Source: Pantoea nemavictus
Lineage (GTDB): Bacteria > Pseudomonadota > Gammaproteobacteria > Enterobacterales > Enterobacteriaceae
Reading direction: 5' to 3'
DNA: 64,000 bases
Assembly: GCF_037479095.1 (NCBI RefSeq)
Contig: NZ_JBBGZW010000002.1
Span: forward strand, 372,001-436,000
Positions within the stretch are counted from its first letter, which is position 1. The number at the start of each line of letters is the position of its first letter. This document shows positions 57,672-64,000 of the stretch, piece by piece. The position numbers and the translations under genes are program-made. The notes beneath the pieces were generated by a model. The model saw only the letters and a list, made by a program, of their open reading frames with translations. It searched no databases and had not been told where the DNA came from.

Positions 57672-60374
57672 CTACACATATCCCATCATCTGCAGCATTG
57701 ACTGCGCCTGATTCATCGCCTCTGCGCGATGCGTCACGCCCAGTTTCTGATACAGATTACGGATATGAGTTTTGATGGTGGTCGCGGCGACGTCCAGCTC
57801 GCCGGCAATTTGGTCATTACTGTAGCCCGAGTAGATCAACCCCAAAACCTGCCATTCGCGCTGGGTAAGCGGGCTGGTGCGGATCAGCTCGGGCACGTCA
57901 GGATGATTGAGCAGGCGACTGACAAAGCCTTCGTCGAAATGGGCAAATTTATGGCGATGATATTTATTGATCTCGCTAAGGATCCTGCGGGCGCGATGAT
58001 TATCCAGTTCATCCAACGTATTCAACTGGATAAGCTGACGCAGCTGCTGCGCCATGGCTTCGCCTTCAATCACGAAATGGCTGACGAAGCCGGTGCTGCG
58101 CGCCAGTTTCAGCGCTTCAATCAGAGCCTGCTGCGCTTCGGCTTTACGATCGGTTTGCCAATAGATCTGATTTAATAACAGCAGATTGCGGTTCATATCG
58201 CTCATCAGCTGCAGCGCGCGAGCATTGTCGTTCAGCTCATCCAGCACCACTTCCGCCTGACTCATATTGCCCAGCAATATTTGCGCCCGCGCCACGTTGC
58301 GCCACTGACCTTGCAAGAAATGATTATTGGCAAATTCAGGTTTCGCCGTCTGACGCATCCAACTGCTGGCACTTTGGCTATCGCCGGTCATCTGCCAAAA
58401 AATCACTCTGACTTTATCGGCATTAGCGATCCAGTCACTGTGCAAGCTGCCGTTATTCAGCAGGTTCTCAAGGCGACTGAGATGGCTGCGGGCGTTATCA
58501 AGATTGCCGCGCGCCAGCGAGCACTGCACCAGCAACCCCAGACACTGAATCTGCTGCTGTGGTTGATACCCTTTCAGTACTTTAATCCCGTCGCGCGCGG
58601 CCTGTTCGGCTTCATCCAGCCGGCCCCACGCCCACAACAGCTGCGCGCGGATGCGCAGCAGAAATTCATGCATCGGGAACTGCGCCAGATGCTGCTCATT
58701 AACCAGCGCAAACGCCCGCTCCTGCATCTCATAGGCGGACTGCAAAAAACCCTGCGCAAACAGAATTTCACTTTGCTGAATCAGACTCCACAGCGCGTAG
58801 TTCCAGGCCTCTTCGCGACGCGCCATCTGTTCCGTCTGCCGCATCAGCTTGAGCGAACTGCTCAGTTCACCTTTGCAATGCATCACTTCACCTAAGACCG
58901 ACGTGGCAACAATGCAGCTGTAAGGGCGACTTTTGGGCAGCACATCAAGCGCCAGCAAAGCCAGCCGTTCCGCTTCCTCGGCGTTGCCATCGTTCATCGA
59001 CACTTGCGCCAGCAGCGCATTGAATTCGCCACGCAGCACCTCATCAATCTCGTTGGGGCATGACTGCTCAAAGCGCGTCAGCAGCGTATTCACTTCGGAA
59101 AAGCGATGCTGACTTTGCATCAGCCACGCCTGCAGCAGCAGCAGCTTGGGGTTTTCCCGCAGGATCTCCCACGGCAGGGCTGTTAGCGAATTTTCTAACA
59201 GCGTGAGTTCGCTCTGATTAAACAGCGTCCAGGCGTACTGCAGCAGTACATCGCGTAGCATCAGCGCATCACCGGCGGCCAGCGCATGGTGAATCGCTTC
59301 TCCGGGAAAACCCAGCTTCATCCAGCTCTCAGCCGCAGCGCGATGCAGATCCGGCAGCTCAGCGGCGAGTTCCCACTGGCAGCGCTGGCGCAAAAAGTTG
59401 CCGAACAGCGGATGATAGCTAAACCATTCGCCGGAGTTATCCATGCGCTGTAAAAACAGCCCCTGACGTTCAATCTCTTCCAGCCGCATCTGGCCTTGCT
59501 CTTCGCCGGTCACGCAGGCGATCAGCGTATCGTTCATGGATCGCAGCAGCGCGCTTTTCAGCAAAAACTGGCGCGTGGCGCTATCCACGTTGTTCAGCAC
59601 TTCTTCAACCAGATAATCTGCCAGATGACTGGCGTTGATGCCGGACAGGCGGCGCGCCGAGTCCTGCGCTGAACTGGCGCCCTGGCGGGTGGAGAGCGCG
59701 ATCAGCTGCAATGCCGTTGCCCAGCCCGCCACATCGTCACACAAACGGCCGCTCTCTTCCGATTCCAGCGGCGTAGTCAGGCGGCAATCGAAAAATTGTT
59801 TCGCCTCGTGGTGGGTAAACGCCAGCTGCTGGCTGCCGAGCTCAATCAGCTGTTCACGCACGCGCAGGTTGGCAATGCCGAGCTGCGGCAAGTTACGCGA
59901 CAGCAAAATCAGCGTGACGTTTTCCGGCTGATTGCGCAAAAAGAAGCGCATGGCGTCATGAATAGCGGGATTGGTGATGTGATGGTAATCATCGATGATT
60001 AACCAGATCGGCTGCTGCCACGCCGCCAGTTCACTGAACAGCTGGGCGAACAGCGCATTGAGGTTAATATATTGCCGCTTCTGCGCCAGCGCTTCGCTGC
60101 GCGCGCAGCCGCCAAGCGTTGCCTGCTGCAGCGCCGCAATCAGGTAATCAACGAAGCGTTCCGGCTGATTGTCGCCCTCATCCAGTGAATACCAGCCCAG
60201 ATGCGGTTTCTCCGCCGCCCATTGGGAGATCAGAGTGGTTTTGCCATAACCCGCCGGACTGGTCACCAGCACCAGACGATAATTCCCTGCGGCGCTCAGT
60301 TTCTGGATCAAACGCTCACGCGTGACCGTGCTTTCGAGGCGGACAGGACGGCTGAGTTTTGCAGGTATTAACAT
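57672..60374 (-). CDS. malT: Maltose regulon activator MalT
   Basis: 900 residues, against 901 in E. coli. An N-terminal NTPase (about 1-240; P-loop [15 protein letters not shown], Walker [10 protein letters not shown]) is followed by a winged-helix region, TPR-like helical repeats (about 430-800) and a C-terminal LuxR-type helix-turn-helix (about 835-900; [36 protein letters not shown]). With ATP and maltotriose it forms oligomers that activate the maltose genes. It is divergent from malPQ, as in E. coli. Confidence 0.97.
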   Translation of the reverse strand: MLIPAKLSRPVRLESTVTRERLIQKLSAAGNYRLVLVTSPAGYGKTTLISQWAAEKPHLGWYSLDEGDNQPERFVDYLIAALQQATLGGCARSEALAQKRQYINLNALFAQLFSELAAWQQPIWLIIDDYHHITNPAIHDAMRFFLRNQPENVTLILLSRNLPQLGIANLRVREQLIELGSQQLAFTHHEAKQFFDCRLTTPLESEESGRLCDDVAGWATALQLIALSTRQGASSAQDSARRLSGINASHLADYLVEEVLNNVDSATRQFLLKSALLRSMNDTLIACVTGEEQGQMRLEEIERQGLFLQRMDNSGEWFSYHPLFGNFLRQRCQWELAAELPDLHRAAAESWMKLGFPGEAIHHALAAGDALMLRDVLLQYAWTLFNQSELTLLENSLTALPWEILRENPKLLLLQAWLMQSQHRFSEVNTLLTRFEQSCPNEIDEVLRGEFNALLAQVSMNDGNAEEAERLALLALDVLPKSRPYSCIVATSVLGEVMHCKGELSSSLKLMRQTEQMARREEAWNYALWSLIQQSEILFAQGFLQSAYEMQERAFALVNEQHLAQFPMHEFLLRIRAQLLWAWGRLDEAEQAARDGIKVLKGYQPQQQIQCLGLLVQCSLARGNLDNARSHLSRLENLLNNGSLHSDWIANADKVRVIFWQMTGDSQSASSWMRQTAKPEFANNHFLQGQWRNVARAQILLGNMSQAEVVLDELNDNARALQLMSDMNRNLLLLNQIYWQTDRKAEAQQALIEALKLARSTGFVSHFVIEGEAMAQQLRQLIQLNTLDELDNHRARRILSEINKYHRHKFAHFDEGFVSRLLNHPDVPELIRTSPLTQREWQVLGLIYSGYSNDQIAGELDVAATTIKTHIRNLYQKLGVTHRAEAMNQAQSMLQMMGYV

Positions 60375-60541
60375 CGGCGAACGCTTCTCCCTTAACGTGG
60401 CGCATCATTATTTTACGCTTCGTAATTAATAGTCACATACGTTCAGACATTCGTTTACCTAATGCAAGCGAACCCATTAAGCAAACTTAACAAAAGCGAG
60501 GGTTATCACATTCTTGTCGCGCTTTCAGATTTCCCTCAGCC

Positions 60542-60564
60542 TCTCCACCCCGATCATCCTCCCC
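60542..60564 (-). promoter_or_regulatory. Putative MalT boxes in the malT-malP intergenic region
   Basis: CATCCTCCCC (60555-60564) is, on the minus strand, GGGGAGGATG, nine of ten bases of the MalT decamer GGGGA(T/G)GAGG. TCTCCACCCC (60542-60551) gives GGGGTGGAGA, eight of ten, in the same orientation, 13 bp apart. The distance to the malP start is shorter than expected for a site next to the -35 element, so the role is uncertain. Confidence 0.35.
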
Positions 60565-60595
60565 CCTGAATTTTGTGCAGGAGGAGGAGCGTCCC

Positions 60596-63046
60596 ATGCC
60601 CGTCGCGCAGAATGACCGCTACGCACCTCCGCCCTTACAGGACAACCCGGCTATGAAATTTGATCGCTCTCGTTTTACACAAGCGCTGACCCGACAGTGG
60701 CAGCGTTTTGGTCTGCACGACGCTAAAGAGATGACGCCTGATCAGTGGTGGCAAGCGCTGAGTGGCGCGCTGGCCGATATGCTGGCAGAGAGGTCCGCGC
60801 CGCCTGCGGCGACCACACAGCGTCACGTTAACTACATCTCGATGGAGTTTTTGATTGGCAGGCTGACCGGCAACAATCTGCTCAACCTTGGCTGGTATGA
60901 CGCGGTAAACGAGGCGCTGGCCGTATGGGATATTTCGCTGAGTGAGATTGAAGAGCGTGAGACCGATCCGGCGCTGGGTAATGGCGGGCTGGGTCGCCTC
61001 GCGGCCTGCTTCCTCGATTCGATGGCGACAGTGGGACAACCCGCTACCGGTTACGGACTCAACTATCAGTACGGCCTGTTTCGCCAGCATTTTGTCGATG
61101 GCGCCCAGCAAGAGCTGCCTGATGACTGGCAGCGCGACTGCTATCCGTGGTTCAGCCACAACGCGGCGCTCACGGTCGAGGTTAACCTGGGCGGCAAAGT
61201 CATGACGCAAAACGGTGTGCATCGCTGGCAACCGGCGGTGCAAATACGCGGTGAGGCCTGGGATCTGCCGGTGGTGGGTTACCAAAATGGTGTGACGCAA
61301 CCGCTGCGCCTGTGGCAAGCGAAACATGCTCAGCCTTTTGATCTGCAGCGTTTTAATAACGGCGATTTTTTGCGTGCTGAACAGCAAGGTATCGACGCAG
61401 AGAAACTCACCAAAGTGCTGTATCCCAACGACAATCATGACAACGGCAAAAAGCTGCGCCTGATGCAGCAATATTTTCAGTGTGCCTGTTCGCTGGCGGA
61501 CATCCTGCGTCGTCATCATCGCGCCGGGCGCAGCATTGAATCCCTGCCCGATTATGAGGTGATTCAGCTCAACGACACGCATCCAACCCTGGCGATCCCG
61601 GAGCTGATGCGTCTGCTGCTGGATGAGCATCAAATCAGCTGGGAAAACGCGTGGCAGATTACGCAGCGCACTTTTGCCTACACCAACCACACCTTGATGC
61701 CTGAGGCGCTGGAATGCTGGGATGTGCGCATGGTGCGCGCCCTGCTGCCGCGCCATCTGATGATCATCAACACCCTGAACGCCCAGCTGAAAAAGCAGGT
61801 TGAGGCGCGCTGGCCGGGTGATGACGCCACCTGGGCGAAGCTGGCGCTGGTACACAACAACCAGCTGCGCATGGCTAATCTCTGCGTCACCAGCGGCTTT
61901 GCGGTCAACGGTGTGGCGGCGCTGCACTCGCAGCTGGTGGTGAAAGATCTGTTCCCGGAATATCACGCGCTGTGGCCAGCAAAGTTTCATAACGTCACCA
62001 ACGGCATTACGCCGCGCCGCTGGATAAATCAGTGCAACCCGGCGCTGGCGGCATTGATCACTAAAACGCTCGATCGCCCGTGGCTGACCGATCTTGATCA
62101 GCTCAAAGGACTAGAAATTTACGCCGACCACGCGGCATTCCAGGCACAATACCGCGCGATTAAACAGCAAAACAAGCTGTCGCTGACGCGCTGGATCGCC
62201 GAACGCACCGGCATTAGGGTCAATCCCCAGGCGCTGTTTGATGTACAAATCAAGCGTCTGCATGAGTACAAGCGTCAACATCTGGCGCTGCTGCATACCA
62301 TTGCGCTATGGCAAACGCTGGTGAGCGATCCGCAGGCCAATCTGGCGCCGCGCGTGGTGCTGTTTGGTGCGAAAGCCGCGCCGGGTTATGTGCTGGCGAA
62401 AAATATTATCTACGCGATAAACAAAGTCGCAGCCACCATCAACAACGATCCGCGCATAGGCGATCGCCTTAAAGTGGTGTTTATTCCGGATTACAACGTA
62501 TCGGTTGCCGAGCGACTGATTCCGGCAGCGGACTTATCCGAGCAAATTTCCACAGCGGGTAAAGAGGCATCAGGCACCGGCAACATGAAGCTGGCGCTCA
62601 ACGGCGCCCTGACCATTGGCACGCTGGATGGCGCCAACGTAGAGATTGCCGAACAGGTAGGCAGCGAAAATATCTTTATCTTTGGCCATACCGTGGACGA
62701 GGTCAGCGCGTTAAAAGCCGCGGGTTACTCACCCGATGGGTGGCGCAAAAAAGATGCGCAGCTCGATCGCGCGCTCACAGCGTTAGAGGATGGCACCTTC
62801 AGCGACGGTGATGTCAGCGCCTTCGCGCCCCTGCTGCACAGCCTCAGCTCGGCAGGCGGCGATCCTTATCTGGTGCTGGCCGATTTCCGTCACTACCTGA
62901 ATGCCCAGGCGCAGGCAGAAACTTTATGGGCCGACCAGGATGGCTGGACGCGCGCCGCGATTCTTAATACTGCGCGCTGCGGGATGTTCAGCGCCGATCG
63001 CGCAGTTCGCGACTATCAGCAACGTATCTGGCAGGCCGCGCGATGA
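60596..63046 (+). CDS. malP: Maltodextrin phosphorylase MalP
   Basis: 816 residues from the ATG at 60596, with AGGAGGAG just before it; a GTG at 60575 overlaps that ribosome site and is rejected. It is a glycogen/maltodextrin phosphorylase: [55 protein letters not shown], and the pyridoxal-phosphate Lys in [18 protein letters not shown]. It degrades maltodextrins to glucose 1-phosphate. The N-terminus is about 20 residues longer than E. coli MalP (797 residues). It is followed directly by malQ with a four-base overlap. Confidence 0.96.
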   Translation: MPVAQNDRYAPPPLQDNPAMKFDRSRFTQALTRQWQRFGLHDAKEMTPDQWWQALSGALADMLAERSAPPAATTQRHVNYISMEFLIGRLTGNNLLNLGWYDAVNEALAVWDISLSEIEERETDPALGNGGLGRLAACFLDSMATVGQPATGYGLNYQYGLFRQHFVDGAQQELPDDWQRDCYPWFSHNAALTVEVNLGGKVMTQNGVHRWQPAVQIRGEAWDLPVVGYQNGVTQPLRLWQAKHAQPFDLQRFNNGDFLRAEQQGIDAEKLTKVLYPNDNHDNGKKLRLMQQYFQCACSLADILRRHHRAGRSIESLPDYEVIQLNDTHPTLAIPELMRLLLDEHQISWENAWQITQRTFAYTNHTLMPEALECWDVRMVRALLPRHLMIINTLNAQLKKQVEARWPGDDATWAKLALVHNNQLRMANLCVTSGFAVNGVAALHSQLVVKDLFPEYHALWPAKFHNVTNGITPRRWINQCNPALAALITKTLDRPWLTDLDQLKGLEIYADHAAFQAQYRAIKQQNKLSLTRWIAERTGIRVNPQALFDVQIKRLHEYKRQHLALLHTIALWQTLVSDPQANLAPRVVLFGAKAAPGYVLAKNIIYAINKVAATINNDPRIGDRLKVVFIPDYNVSVAERLIPAADLSEQISTAGKEASGTGNMKLALNGALTIGTLDGANVEIAEQVGSENIFIFGHTVDEVSALKAAGYSPDGWRKKDAQLDRALTALEDGTFSDGDVSAFAPLLHSLSSAGGDPYLVLADFRHYLNAQAQAETLWADQDGWTRAAILNTARCGMFSADRAVRDYQQRIWQAAR

Positions 63047-64000
63047 GTAGCACCATGACACCAACATTCAATCCCGCACCGGAAATTGCCACCGATTACA
63101 TCGATGCGCATGGTCGTTTGCAGTCTGTCTCTCCAGTTACCCGCCAGCGTCTGCTGGCGGCGATGCACCCCGCCCGCCCAGCGGTATCGCCGTTGCCGCC
63201 GGTGCTGATCGTCCAGGGCGAGCAGGCTGAAATAGTGCTGCCCGCGCCTGGCGTCACCGCCGATTGGCAACTGGTCAGTGAACAGGGCGAGAGCTGGAAT
63301 GGCAGCTGCATCGCCAGCCAGCCGATCCGTTTGCCATCGCTACCGTATGGTTATCACCAGCTCAGCGTTAACGCGCATCCGCAGCCGTTGCACTGCCGGA
63401 TCATTGTCGCGCCTGTTCGTTGTTACGAGCCGCCCGCCATCGTTCAGGGCAACTCGCTGTGGGGCGCCTGCATTCAGCTTTATACCCTGCGCTCAGCGAC
63501 TAACTGGGGGATCGGCGACTTCAGCGATTTACAGCAGATGCTGGCAGAGGTCGCGCAGCGCGGCGGCGCCTGTATTGGCCTCAACCCGCTGCACGCGCTG
63601 TTCCCGGCAACACCGGAAAGCGCCAGCCCCTATAGCCCCTCTTCACGTCGCTGGCTCAATATGCTGTATATCGATGTCGCCGCCGTGCAAGATTTTCAAC
63701 ACAGTGAGGAAGCGCAGCGCTGGTGGCACTCGCCGACTACGCAGCAGGCGTTACAGGCGGCGCGTGACGCTGAGTGGGTTGATTACTCTGCCGTTACCGC
63801 GCTGAAGCTGGCGGCACTGCGTCTCGCATGGCAGCACTTCAGAAAGCGCGCGGCGGACGACCAACAGGTGGTCGCTTTTGACACCTTTATGGCGCAAGGC
63901 GGGGAAAGTTTGCTGCATCAGGGCGTTTTCGACGCGCTACACGCCGCGCAGATCGCCGAGGATGCGCAGCGCTACGACTGGACGACATGGCCTGCGGAAT
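63043..64000 (+). CDS. malQ: 4-alpha-glucanotransferase MalQ (N-terminal part)
   Basis: The open frame starts with the ATG at 63043, overlapping the malP stop (ATGA), and runs off the right edge after about 319 codons. Recognisable MalQ segments include [54 protein letters not shown] and [21 protein letters not shown] later Met (63055) is possible. MalQ shuffles glucose units between maltodextrins, making substrates for MalP. Translational coupling with malP is as in E. coli. Confidence 0.95.
   Translation, partial: MSSTMTPTFNPAPEIATDYIDAHGRLQSVSPVTRQRLLAAMHPARPAVSPLPPVLIVQGEQAEIVLPAPGVTADWQLVSEQGESWNGSCIASQPIRLPSLPYGYHQLSVNAHPQPLHCRIIVAPVRCYEPPAIVQGNSLWGACIQLYTLRSATNWGIGDFSDLQQMLAEVAQRGGACIGLNPLHALFPATPESASPYSPSSRRWLNMLYIDVAAVQDFQHSEEAQRWWHSPTTQQALQAARDAEWVDYSAVTALKLAALRLAWQHFRKRAADDQQVVAFDTFMAQGGESLLHQGVFDALHAAQIAEDAQRYDWTTWPAE

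Noticed and set aside
60421..60460. CRP site in the malT-malP intergenic region
   Set aside because: Only one half-site (TCACA) is clear; the other half does not match, so no call was made.
60635..61990. A 451-codon frame antisense to malP
   Set aside because: malP is fully supported by family motifs over the same DNA. The antisense frame has no recognisable domain and reflects codon usage.

Overview
The window reads as a chromosomal segment of an enterobacterium, most likely Erwiniaceae (Pantoea/Erwinia-like). The housekeeping genes (yajD, yaiL, eptB, malT-malPQ) are close to their E. coli counterparts. The accessory content (giant BapA-type Ig-repeat proteins, KGG-repeat stress proteins, a MesX/MesD methionine synthase) fits plant- and environment-associated Enterobacterales. 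The genus is an inference from gene content, not a search result.

Layout. (1) 1-1594: the end of an EvgS/BvgS-type hybrid sensor kinase and an EvgA-like regulator whose phospho-acceptor Asp is replaced by Glu. (2) 2029-29510: a surface-protein locus, all on the minus strand. It has an ASCH-domain protein, an OmpA-family periplasmic protein, and four giant Ig-like-repeat proteins of 3226, about 2027, 1716 and 1344 residues. The first three share a BapA-type N-terminal prefix followed by a hydrophobic segment, and a common C-terminal module of about 85 residues. They have been reshaped by internal duplication: a 2265-bp tandem repeat in the first, 321-bp repeat arrays in the second and third, and a near-identical 1.5-kb segment shared by the second and third including their upstream regions. 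No type I secretion genes are in the window. (3) 29730-33449: a cold-shock-domain protein, an RluA-family pseudouridine synthase, yaiL and eptB. (4) 33450-35958: mesX-mesD, preceded by a consensus MetR-type site and a structured leader. (5) 36192-41067: yajD, then a split beta-glucoside system. Its BglG-type antiterminator faces the GH1/PTS genes, and both units carry an RNA antiterminator overlapping an intrinsic terminator. (6) 41155-48426: two membrane proteins, two KGG-repeat stress proteins, a DUF892 protein, a chemoreceptor, and a ParD-like antitoxin translationally coupled to a second-type methionine aminopeptidase. (7) 48789-57650: a small ORF, a periplasmic 5-hydroxyisourate hydrolase, a lipoprotein and a run of regulators with nearby targets (AraC/GlxA with MFS, TetR with a flavodoxin-fold oxidoreductase, LysR with a metallo-hydrolase), plus two GNAT acetyltransferases. 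(8) 57672-64000: malT divergent from malPQ, with malQ running off the right edge.

How the genes may work together. The sensor kinase and regulator sit beside the adhesin cluster and are plausible controllers of it. Its first and last genes share a 13-bp upstream motif. The OmpA-family protein may anchor or support surface display. The mesXD, bgl and mal units are self-contained metabolic modules, each with its cognate control signals visible. The most unusual elements are the adhesin cluster, the Glu-substituted regulator, the mesXD leader and the ParD-like/aminopeptidase pair.
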